From the NCBI RefSeq assembly GCF_019218635.1, contig NZ_JAHUZB010000001.1, positions 310,001 to 374,000 of the forward strand: 64,000 bases of DNA, written 5' to 3'. This stretch comes from Enterococcus alishanensis (GTDB taxonomy: Bacteria > Bacillota > Bacilli > Lactobacillales > Enterococcaceae). Shown in pieces: positions 7,902 through 14,773 of this stretch (position 1 is the first letter of the stretch; the number at the start of each line of letters is the position of its first letter). The notes beneath the pieces are model-generated. The model did not search any database. It was not told the DNA's origin and saw nothing but the letters and a program-made list of their open reading frames with translations. Both the position numbers and the translations under genes were made by a program.

Positions 7902-8660
7902 ATGCTTTTATCTGCTATTTTGGTTGCTATTATTTCGACAGTCAGTAATTGGTGGCCGAGTCATTTAATCACACGTTCTTGGTTGTATCCGATTTGGTCT
8001 GGATTTCTAGTTGCACTTGCTATGGGTGAGCCGTTGATTGGGATGCAAGCCGCAGCCTACATTAACTTGGCTTATCTTGGCTGGATTACAGCAGGTGGGA
8101 CAATGCCTGGCAATCTGCCAGTTGCCGCAGTTTTCGGAACAGCTATGACAATTTTATCAGGTGCTGATCCTAGCTTGGCCGTAACTTTTGCCGTACCGTT
8201 TAGTTTGTTTGGTATTTTGACATTCCAATTGACAATGTCAATCAATGCGCTATGGGTTCACCAAGCAGAAAAATTCTTGGACAAAGGTAATATACGTGCA
8301 ATGCGCATGATGAATTATGTTCCATCGGGTATTTTGAATTTAATTATTACAGGGGTTCCTGCTTTTATTTTAGTATACTTTGGTGCTGGTCCGATGCGAA
8401 ACTTATTGGACATGATTCCAGATTCTTTTGTTAATGCGATGCAAGTTGTTGGGGCAATTATGCCAGCATTAGGGATTGCAATGTTAATTAGTTTCATGGG
8501 GAATAAAAAAATCATGCCGTTCTTTTTCTTAGGTTTTATTTTAGCAGTGTATCTAAACTTAGATGTAATGGCCGTCACAGCTGTCGCAGCGATTATGGGA
8601 TTTGTTTTCTACAACACTGGATTTCTTGATATGAAACCAGCAGGAAAGGAGCAATCATAA
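7902..8660 (+). CDS. PTS mannose-class EIIC component
   Basis: The 252-residue membrane subunit has the EII-Sor family pattern: N-terminal ILVAIISTVSNWW, then GEPLIGMQAAAYINLAYLGWITAGGTMPGNLPVA, followed by several hydrophobic spans to about residue 240. With EIID it forms the sugar channel. A GGGGG ribosome site precedes the ATG. It is intact and full length for the family. The IID frame is identical to this frame just after the stop (see the entry at 8700), so the stop at 8658-8660 is real and not an artefact. Confidence 0.92.
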   Translation: MLLSAILVAIISTVSNWWPSHLITRSWLYPIWSGFLVALAMGEPLIGMQAAAYINLAYLGWITAGGTMPGNLPVAAVFGTAMTILSGADPSLAVTFAVPFSLFGILTFQLTMSINALWVHQAEKFLDKGNIRAMRMMNYVPSGILNLIITGVPAFILVYFGAGPMRNLLDMIPDSFVNAMQVVGAIMPALGIAMLISFMGNKKIMPFFFLGFILAVYLNLDVMAVTAVAAIMGFVFYNTGFLDMKPAGKEQS

Positions 8661-8699
8661 AATGGAAACAGAAGTATAAAATTAACAAAAAAAGAGTTA

Positions 8700-9497
8700 A
8701 TGAAGAATTGGGCACTGACTTATTCGAGTGAGACAGCCTATAACTATGAACGACTGCAGGCGTTGGGGCAAGCAAACGCAATGGTCCCAGTTATTCGTAA
8801 ACTGTATCCTGATAATAAGGAAAGACAAGTGAAAGAATTAAAAAAATATTTTGTGTTCTATAATACTGAACCTTCTTTTGTCGGTACGATGATTCCTGGT
8901 GTGGCAACTGCTATGGAAGAACAAAGAGCGAATGGTGCAGAAGACATCACTGATGAAACAATTAATTCGTTAAGAACAGGTTTGATGGGACCTGTCGCTG
9001 GAATTGGGGATACTGTTAGTCAAGGGATCGTTTATCCAATTTTGGCCGGAATTGCTTGTTCTTTAGCGATTGATGGAAGTTATGTCGGACCTTTGTTTTT
9101 TGAAATTGCTTATAAAATTTGTTTGATTGGTTTTGGTTGGAATATGTATCGCTTAGGTTACCAAAAAGGAAAATCCTTTATCCTAACGATGTTACGCGAG
9201 GGAACGATTGCACGTCTAACGGAAATTTTTAGTATGGTTGGTTTGATGGTTGTAGGTTGTATGACTGCTTCTCGAGTGAATATTGAAATTCCTTTAATTT
9301 TAAATATAAGAGGTGTGGAATTAAATGTACAGGATCAAGTAATCAATGCTTTGATGCCGGGAATTGTTCCGTTGGCTATTACATTAATGGTTTATTGGTT
9401 GGTACGAAAAAAAGTGAATATCAATTTAATCATATTAATTATTTTTGTTTTAGGAATTGGCTTATCATATTTAGGTGTTCTAGGAATTCCAGAATAG
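8700..9497 (+). CDS. PTS mannose-class EIID component, 5' end probably frameshifted
   Basis: The product is 265 residues from ATG 8700. The body is typical EIID: WALTYSSETAYNYERLQALG, then GLMGPVAGIGDTVSQGIVYPILAGIA, and membrane spans in the C-terminal half. The start is suspect. The same frame is open back to 8661 and reads SIKLTKKEL just before the ATG, which is the conserved family N terminus, but it has no start codon there. A good start (ATG 8662, AGGAG ten bases upstream) lies in another frame and stops after METEV. One extra base near 8675 would join them. The gene is therefore either mutated at its fifth codon or misread there; translation from 8700 would drop about 13 residues and has a weak ribosome site. 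Confidence 0.85.
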   Translation: MKNWALTYSSETAYNYERLQALGQANAMVPVIRKLYPDNKERQVKELKKYFVFYNTEPSFVGTMIPGVATAMEEQRANGAEDITDETINSLRTGLMGPVAGIGDTVSQGIVYPILAGIACSLAIDGSYVGPLFFEIAYKICLIGFGWNMYRLGYQKGKSFILTMLREGTIARLTEIFSMVGLMVVGCMTASRVNIEIPLILNIRGVELNVQDQVINALMPGIVPLAITLMVYWLVRKKVNINLIILIIFVLGIGLSYLGVLGIPE

Positions 9498-9515
9498 ACA
9501 GGAGGAGGTTAAACT

Positions 9516-10568
9516 ATGAAAGCAGTTGAATTACAGGCAATTAATCAGTTAGCGTTGGTAGAAAAAGAAAAACCTACTCCTGGTAAGGGAGAGGTATTAA
9601 TCCATATTATGGCGTGTGGTATTTGTGGCTCAGATATTCCAAGAGTCTATGTAAATGGTTCTTATCATTTTCCGACGGTTTTGGGGCATGAATTTGCTGG
9701 TGAAATTGTGGCAGTTGCTGATGATGTTGATCAAGAATATGTCGGAAAAAAGGCAGCTGTTTTTCCATTACTGCCTTGTAATGAATGCGAATACTGTCAA
9801 TCAGGTTATTACGCGCAATGTAAAAACTATAACTATTTTGGTTCGAGAACCGATGGTGGTTTTGAAGAATATTTAGCAGTACCTGTATTCAATCTTGTTG
9901 TACTGGAAGATCACATAAGCTACGAAGAAGGCGCAATGGTAGAACCAGCCACAGTTGCTCAGCATGTCATTAACAAAGCTGAATTGAGTGTTGGAGATAG
10001 CATTGTGATTTATGGTGCTGGGCCAATAGGGATTATGGTCGCACAATGGGCACAAATTAATGGTGCTGGAAAAGTTATTTTGATTGATATCGATCCAACA
10101 AAAGTTGCGTTTGCAAAAGAATTAGGTTTTGAAAATGTTTGTAATAGTCAGGAAATATCGGCAGAAGAATTTATTTTGGATGTATTAGATGGAAAACTCG
10201 CTGATGTTGCGATTGAAGCAACGGGTTCTAGTGCAGCTTTTGACCAATGTGCACAATCTATTCGGACTTTTGGTCGAGTAGTTTTGTTAGGTAATCCTCA
10301 TTCCGATATGGTATTGGAGCAAAAAACGTATGATCAATTTATGCGTAAAGAAGGGACCATTGTTGGGATGTTTAATAGCATTTATGAACATTTTCCTAAA
10401 AATGAATGGCAAGTAACAGCACAAGCAATTGCGAGTAAACAATTAAATCTAAAACCTTTAGTTACCCATAAAGTTTTAATTGAAGATTTAATCGAAGCGT
10501 TTGAAATGATTCATGAGAAAAAAGAATTTTATAATAAGGTGTTGATGGTCGATGAGAAATTATTATGA
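9516..10568 (+). CDS. Zinc-dependent polyol-phosphate dehydrogenase, GatD-like
   Basis: The 350-residue medium-chain dehydrogenase has catalytic-zinc ligands in CGICGSD and LGHEFAGE, four structural-zinc cysteines in CNECEYCQSGYYAQC, and the NAD loop YGAGPIGIMVAQ. The block from CGSDIPRVYVNG through PLLPCNECEYC to FGSRTDGGFEEY reads closely like galactitol-1-phosphate 5-dehydrogenase. It should oxidise a PTS-delivered hexitol phosphate to a ketose phosphate. Because an AlsE-like epimerase closes the operon, allitol- or altritol-type phosphates are as plausible as galactitol phosphate. GGAGGAGG precedes the ATG. Its 3' end overlaps the next gene. Confidence 0.88.
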   Translation: MKAVELQAINQLALVEKEKPTPGKGEVLIHIMACGICGSDIPRVYVNGSYHFPTVLGHEFAGEIVAVADDVDQEYVGKKAAVFPLLPCNECEYCQSGYYAQCKNYNYFGSRTDGGFEEYLAVPVFNLVVLEDHISYEEGAMVEPATVAQHVINKAELSVGDSIVIYGAGPIGIMVAQWAQINGAGKVILIDIDPTKVAFAKELGFENVCNSQEISAEEFILDVLDGKLADVAIEATGSSAAFDQCAQSIRTFGRVVLLGNPHSDMVLEQKTYDQFMRKEGTIVGMFNSIYEHFPKNEWQVTAQAIASKQLNLKPLVTHKVLIEDLIEAFEMIHEKKEFYNKVLMVDEKLL

Positions 10569-11106
10569 TGATAGTCAATCCGTCATCGAAGAATTAAAAA
10601 AATTACTAGAAAAAGTTTCTGTTGAAGAAATTGACATATATGCAAAAGCTTTGTTAGAAGCGCGATCAGTTTTTTTGTTGGTGTTGGCCCTGTTCGGTTA
10701 GCACTAGAAGCAGCTGTTAAAAGATTGACGCATCTAGGTATTGATTGTCATATGGTAGGTGATTTAAATGAACCACCAATCACTAAAGATGATTTATTAG
10801 TTGTTGGCAGTGGTTCAGGTGAATCGGTGATTCCGTTAGAAATTGCAAAAAAAAGCGAAAAAATACGAAGCGAAAATCATTCATTTAACGTCAAATCCAA
10901 ATAGTTCAATTGCGCAACTAGCAGATGTGATTGTTCAATTTGAGAGTCCATCAAAAAGTAGTCAAAAATTCACTTCGATTCAACCAATGACAACAATTTT
11001 TGAACAAGGACTATTAATTTTTCACGATGTATTAGCTTTACGTTTGATGGAAGAAAAAAATTTAACTATGACAGATCTTAAAAAACGTCATGCGAACTTA
11101 GAATAG
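10552..11106 (+). pseudogene. SIS-domain 6-phospho-3-hexuloisomerase-like gene with two frameshifts
   Basis: From ATG 10552 the frame reads MRNYYDDSQSVIEELKKLL to SVF near 10674, then goes out of frame in a T7 run and meets a TAG. Adding one T restores FFVGVGPVRLALEAAVKRL. A second break is an A8 run near 10844; removing one A restores AKKAKKYEAKIIHLTSNP. The two shifts cancel, and the tail SIQPMTTIFEQGLLIFHDV is typical of HxlB/PHI proteins. Corrected length is 184 residues, normal for the family. The enzyme would isomerise a 3-hexulose-6-phosphate to fructose-6-phosphate. Only the last third (10843-11106) stays open. It may be a true pseudogene or two homopolymer misreads. Confidence 0.8.
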
Positions 11107-11119
11107 AGGAGATTATTTT

Positions 11120-11860
11120 ATGACAGACAAAAAAATTGCATTTATAACTGGTGCTGCCGGAGGGCTAGGTCAAGCAGTGGTTGCAAAATTATTAACAAAA
11201 GATTTTATCGTGCTAGTAAATGATAATAATCAAGATAATATTGATGCATTGTTAGCTGAATTTACTGACGATGAACTTTATGCTTATCCTTTTGATGTTA
11301 CTGATGAAGCGGCTTGGATTGATGCGGCAACTGATATTAAAGAAAAATACGGTCATATTGATGTATTATTTAATAATGCTGGGATTTTTAAAATTGAAAC
11401 AATTGAAAATACAAGTGTTGAATTGTGGGAAAAAACGATGGATGTTAACGCATTGAGTGTCTTTTTAGGAATTAAAACCATGTCAATCTTGCTAGGAGAA
11501 GGTAGTAGTATTATTAATACTAGTTCAATTGCTTCCTTCTTGGGTTCAAAAAATAGAATTGCTTATGCCGCGTCTAAAGGTGCCGTTTCGGCATTGACCA
11601 AAGGAGCAGCGATTGAATTTGCACCAAGAGGGATCAGAGTTAACTCAGTTCATCCAGCTTATATTAAAACGCAGATGGCTGCTCATGCAGCGGAAGCCAC
11701 TGAGCGTACAATGGAAGAAATGGGCAGTCGTATTCCGTTATATCAAAGAATTAGTACAGCCGATGAAGTTGCTGATGTTGTTGTATTTTTAGCTTCAGAT
11801 GAATCTCGGTTTATGACAGGGTCGGAAGTGGTTGTAGATGGTGGTCAGTCAGTCAATTAA
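11120..11860 (+). CDS. Short-chain dehydrogenase/reductase
   Basis: The 246-residue classical SDR has the cofactor loop TGAAGGLGQ (near 10-18), NNAG (about 88-91), the catalytic Ser in NTSSIAS, and YAASK with catalytic Tyr and Lys. The end DGGQSVN is standard. It probably interconverts a sugar or polyol (or its phosphate) with the matching ketone. Two oxidoreductases in one operon suggest either two substrates entering the pathway or a two-step inversion through a keto intermediate. TAGAGGAG precedes the start. Substrate is unknown. Confidence 0.88.
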   Translation: MTDKKIAFITGAAGGLGQAVVAKLLTKDFIVLVNDNNQDNIDALLAEFTDDELYAYPFDVTDEAAWIDAATDIKEKYGHIDVLFNNAGIFKIETIENTSVELWEKTMDVNALSVFLGIKTMSILLGEGSSIINTSSIASFLGSKNRIAYAASKGAVSALTKGAAIEFAPRGIRVNSVHPAYIKTQMAAHAAEATERTMEEMGSRIPLYQRISTADEVADVVVFLASDESRFMTGSEVVVDGGQSVN

Positions 11861-11873
11861 AGGAGAGAATAAA

Positions 11874-12548
11874 ATGGTAAAAATTTCCCCGTCTCTAATG
11901 TGCATGAATCTTGGTAAATTTGAAGAACAAATTAGTTGTTTGAATAAGAAAATTGATTATTATCATATAGATATTATGGATGGACACTATGTTAAAAATA
12001 TGACTTTATCTCCATGGTTTATTGAACAATTAAATCCATATACTTCGATTCCAACAGATGCACATTTGATGGTAACTAATCCGATTGATTACGTTGATCA
12101 ATTGTTAGAGTTAAATGTAGAGGTAATAAGCATTCACGCTGAACACTTAAACGGTCATGCTTTTCGTATAAGTGAGTTACTCAAAAAGCATAGGAAAAAA
12201 ATGGGGGTTGTTTTAAATCCTGAAACGCCACTAAATGTCATTGCCGATTTTTTACATTTAATTGATATTGTTACAGTGATGACTGTTGATCCTGGATTTG
12301 CTGGACAAACATTTGTTACAGAAAGTTTAGAAAAGGTACGACAACTTAAAATATCTCGTGAAGAACAAAATTTGAGTTTTGAAATTCAGATTGATGGATC
12401 ATGTAATGAAAAAACTTATAAACAAATGATTGATGCTGGGGCGGATATTCTAATAGTTGGTAAAAGTGGATTATTTAACTTAGATGAAAATATTGAAAAT
12501 GCTGTAACGATGATGGAAAAAAATCTTACTGCAGCGATAAATTTATAA
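11874..12548 (+). CDS. alsE: D-allulose-6-phosphate 3-epimerase-like protein (AlsE/Rpe family)
   Basis: The product is 224 residues from ATG 11874 (AAAGGAG nine bases upstream); the frame is open further back but overlaps the SDR. It has the Rpe-family barrel with metal and catalytic motifs KISPSLMCMN, YYHIDIMDGHYV, DAHLMV, VMTVDPGFAGQ and IDGSCN. The segments SPSLMCM, LTLSPFF-like TLSPWF, LNPETP and GLFN match what I know of AlsE rather than of ribulose-phosphate epimerase. AlsE converts D-allulose-6-phosphate to fructose-6-phosphate. It is the last gene of the operon and gives the route its exit to glycolysis. Confidence 0.85.
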   Translation: MVKISPSLMCMNLGKFEEQISCLNKKIDYYHIDIMDGHYVKNMTLSPWFIEQLNPYTSIPTDAHLMVTNPIDYVDQLLELNVEVISIHAEHLNGHAFRISELLKKHRKKMGVVLNPETPLNVIADFLHLIDIVTVMTVDPGFAGQTFVTESLEKVRQLKISREEQNLSFEIQIDGSCNEKTYKQMIDAGADILIVGKSGLFNLDENIENAVTMMEKNLTAAINL

Positions 12549-12551
12549 AAA

Positions 12552-12586
12552 AAGCACTTTACTTCAAAAAAGTAAAGTACTTTTAA
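12552..12586 (+). terminator. Terminator closing the sigma-54 sugar operon
   Basis: AGCACTTTACTT pairs with AGTAAAGTACTTTT, with one mismatch, across a short A-rich loop. The T tract is only four bases. Confidence 0.65.
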
Positions 12587-12589
12587 TCT

Positions 12590-12629
12590 ATTTTTGATAA
12601 TTTACAACAATCATCTAGATCATTTGATA
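12590..12629 (+). pseudogene. 40-bp fragment resembling nrdF
   Basis: This stretch matches the plus strand of the intact nrdF gene at 19151-19190 in 36 of 40 positions by eye, in the same orientation on the plus strand. It ends two bases before the mgtC remnant. It has no coding capacity by itself. Confidence 0.6.
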
Positions 12630-12630
12630 T

Positions 12631-12818
12631 ATGAACTATTTTGATAGTAAAATATCGAAGTTGAAGATGTTGATTTTGATGTGGATTTTATGGAGGATTA
12701 TCGGATTTATACCAATGTGTATACGATTGATTTGCCCAAAGGACTATCCTATACAGATGTGATTGAAGATTTATCGATGTATAAAAATATTACAAAATTA
12801 AGGATGATTAATGTGTAG
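12631..12818 (+). pseudogene. Decayed 3' fragment of mgtC (right repeat copy)
   Basis: The 188 bp repeat bases 3983-4171 of mgtC, down to and including the TAG. One A is missing from the A7 run near 12650, which breaks the frame, and four or five substitutions are visible. There is no 5' part of the gene and no terminator of the mgtC type. It is the right-hand direct repeat bracketing the sugar operon. Confidence 0.93.
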
Positions 12819-12866
12819 GTACTGGACAAGGAAGCTTTAAGACAAGCTAAAATTTATCTGCAATAA
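12819..12866 (+). pseudogene. Possible 3' remnant of an unidentified gene
   Basis: In the frame continuing from the mgtC remnant stop, the bases encode VLDKEALRQAKIYLQ and then TAA, a plausible amphipathic protein end. No start or ribosome site exists. Chance cannot be excluded. The rest of the gap to 12912 is AT-rich and shows nothing. Confidence 0.3.
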
Positions 12867-12912
12867 ATATAAAACAAATTGAATATTATGAAAAAAATAT
12901 TACTTACTATTT

Positions 12913-12948
12913 ATTCTCCTCTTGTTGTTATATGAGGAGAATTTTTTT
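12913..12948 (+). terminator. Hairpin terminator upstream of the opp operon
   Basis: ATTCTCCTC (12913-12921) pairs perfectly with GAGGAGAAT (12934-12942), followed by seven T. No intact gene precedes it, so it may be a relic of the gene whose 3' end survives at 12819-12866. Confidence 0.8.
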
Positions 12949-12973
12949 ATACTAATTATTGTAAGCGTTTTAA
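12925..12973 (+). promoter_or_regulatory. opp promoter with a cre-like site
   Basis: TTGTTA (12925-12930), a 17-bp spacer and TATACT (12948-12953) overlap the terminator. A CcpA-site-like sequence TTGTAAGCGTTTTAA follows at about 12959-12973, at the expected start site; it matches the cre consensus except at its final CA. Catabolite repression of the transporter is inferred. Confidence 0.5.
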
Positions 12974-12990
12974 AGAAAGGGCGTGAGAAA

Positions 12991-13029
12991 ATGAAACGAA
13001 ATGGTATCCGTCTTTTTATGAGGGTGTGA
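12991..13029 (+). CDS. Possible 12-residue leader peptide
   Basis: ATG at 12991 opens MKRNGIRLFMRV and then TGA. AAGGGCGTGAG lies 7-10 bases upstream as a ribosome site. The peptide is very basic, with three Arg and one Lys in twelve. It sits between the promoter and two hairpins ahead of the substrate-binding protein gene. It could be a regulatory leader or a chance frame; nothing else supports translation. Confidence 0.35.
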   Translation: MKRNGIRLFMRV

Positions 13030-13046
13030 TTGGATTTTCTAAAGAG

Positions 13047-13101
13047 CCTAGAGTTTTCTAGGTGTAGGCATTTTCTCGCAATATATATGAGATAAAAATG
13101 C
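13047..13101 (+). promoter_or_regulatory. Two hairpins in the opp leader
   Basis: The first is CCTAGA (13047-13052) with TCTAGG (13057-13062). The second is GCATTTT-CTC (13068-13077) with GAG (13089-13091) and AAAATGC (13095-13101), with a small bulge. Neither has a T tract, so they look like folding or stability elements rather than terminators. Confidence 0.5.
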
Positions 13102-13149
13102 TAAATTCAAAAATTGAATGTAAATAGAGAATTTGGAGGAGCATTTTAA

Positions 13150-14703
13150 ATGAAGAAAAAAATTTTTACAGTGTTATTCACAATGATTTTACTTTTAGGT
13201 GGTTTAGGATTAGGACAGGCTGGAAATACAGTTGAAGCAAAGGAAAGTGCAGACGATACATTTACTTTTTCAATTGACAGTGACCCAGTTTCACTAAATC
13301 CAATTAGTGCAAATGATCGCTGGGGCATGACTGCAGTGAACTTAGTCTTTTCTCCTTTGGCACGTTCAGAAAGTGACGGAGCAATTAAAAACGAATTGGC
13401 TAATGAAATTGTGAAAGCTGATGATGGATTAAGTGTTACGGTTACACTAAAGGAAAATTTGGTTTGGTCAGACGAACAACCTTTAACAGCTGATGATGTT
13501 GTATTTACTTATGAAAAGAAAATAGATAAAAATAATGGCGCTTCTGACATGCTATGGGTAGGTGAACAACCTGTAACCGTAGAAAAAGTTGATGATTTAA
13601 CGATTAAATTTACTTTACCAGCATTAAATGTACCGATTTTGAATCAAGTAGCGGTAGATACGTATATCTTACCAAAACATGTCTATGAAAATGTTGATTT
13701 TGCGGAAGCAGAAGTTAATGTTGATCCGGTTGGTAGTGGTCCCTATAAATTTGCTGAATATAAAAAGGGTGAATACTTAAAATTTGAAGCAAATGGATCT
13801 TATTACGGTGGTCAAGCTAACCTAAACAATGTGGTCTTACAAATCATTTCTAACCCTGACACAGCCAAAGTCGCGTTGCAAAGTGGGGAAGTCGATGCTG
13901 GTTTAGTGCAACCGGCTGAAGTAAAAGAAATGCAAAAAAACGATTTGAAAATTCGTTCATATAGTGAAAATCGTGTTGGTTATATGGGAATCAATATGAA
14001 TTCAAAAAAAGTTGCTGACGAAAAAGTACGTCAAGCGATGTTTTTAGCTTTAAACAAGCCTGAAATGAATAAAGCGACCTACTTAAATAAAAAATATTAC
14101 AGTAATGCTTATTCGATTTTACCACCAAACAATGAATACTATAATAATAAAGTGAAGAAATACAAAACCAATGTTAAAAAGGCAACAGATTTGATTAAAG
14201 AGGCCGATGCAGAGGGGACTCAATTAAACTTAGGCTACATGACTGGTGATAAAATTCAAAAAATGCAAGTCACATTCATTAAAGAAGCGCTTGAGGAAAT
14301 TGGTTTGAAAGTAAAACTTTCAGCGGTAGAAACAGCTGCTTTAGTGACAGAGTTGCAAAAAGAAAATAGCAAAAAATACGATATGTATATCAGTGGCTAT
14401 ATTTGGGGTAATGATCCTGATGCTTATAAATCACAATTTAAATCCGATGGCGATTTTAACATCATGCACTACAAAAATGATAAAGTAGATGAATTATTTA
14501 ATGCTGGTGCCAACGAATTAGATGAAGTAAAACGCAAAGATATTTACAATCAATTACAAACTGAAATTGCAAACGATGCAGTTTTCTATCCAATTGTTGA
14601 CAACAAAAAAATTATTGCATCTAATCCGAGTGTTAAAGGGTTTTCTGATGCAAAATTTGTCCCAGTATATATTATGGAAGACTGGTCTAAGTTATCTAAA
14701 TAG
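13150..14703 (+). CDS. Peptide ABC transporter substrate-binding protein (SBP_bac_5)
   Basis: The 517-residue protein is exported by a signal peptide (about 1-30: basic MKKK, then a hydrophobic TVLFTMILLLGGLGLG). The mature domain is of the oligopeptide/dipeptide/nickel-binding type, with DPVSLNPI near its start, LTADDVVFTYEKK and VGSGPYKF. It should deliver peptides (or another ligand of the family) to the permeases next door. Oddly, no lipobox Cys is present in or after the signal peptide, although Gram-positive members are normally lipoproteins; a cleavage after VEA would release it. GGAGGAG precedes the ATG. The gene is separated from the permeases by a terminator. Confidence 0.9.
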   Translation: MKKKIFTVLFTMILLLGGLGLGQAGNTVEAKESADDTFTFSIDSDPVSLNPISANDRWGMTAVNLVFSPLARSESDGAIKNELANEIVKADDGLSVTVTLKENLVWSDEQPLTADDVVFTYEKKIDKNNGASDMLWVGEQPVTVEKVDDLTIKFTLPALNVPILNQVAVDTYILPKHVYENVDFAEAEVNVDPVGSGPYKFAEYKKGEYLKFEANGSYYGGQANLNNVVLQIISNPDTAKVALQSGEVDAGLVQPAEVKEMQKNDLKIRSYSENRVGYMGINMNSKKVADEKVRQAMFLALNKPEMNKATYLNKKYYSNAYSILPPNNEYYNNKVKKYKTNVKKATDLIKEADAEGTQLNLGYMTGDKIQKMQVTFIKEALEEIGLKVKLSAVETAALVTELQKENSKKYDMYISGYIWGNDPDAYKSQFKSDGDFNIMHYKNDKVDELFNAGANELDEVKRKDIYNQLQTEIANDAVFYPIVDNKKIIASNPSVKGFSDAKFVPVYIMEDWSKLSK

Positions 14704-14710
14704 TTGATTT

Positions 14711-14756
14711 AGGGCTGCTGAAAGAATCTTAAAGATTTTTTGAGTAGCTCTTTTTG
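14711..14756 (+). terminator. Hairpin between the binding protein and permease genes
   Basis: GGGCTGCT pairs with AGTAGCTC, with AATCTT/AAGATT inside, followed by TTTTT. It likely makes the binding protein more abundant than the membrane parts through partial read-through. Confidence 0.8.
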
Positions 14757-14773
14757 TGAGAGTAGGTGAAACA

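Noticed and set aside
3983-12818. Composite transposon or integrative element
   Set aside because: The flanking repeats are host gene ends, not insertion-sequence ends, and no transposase, integrase or transfer gene lies between them.
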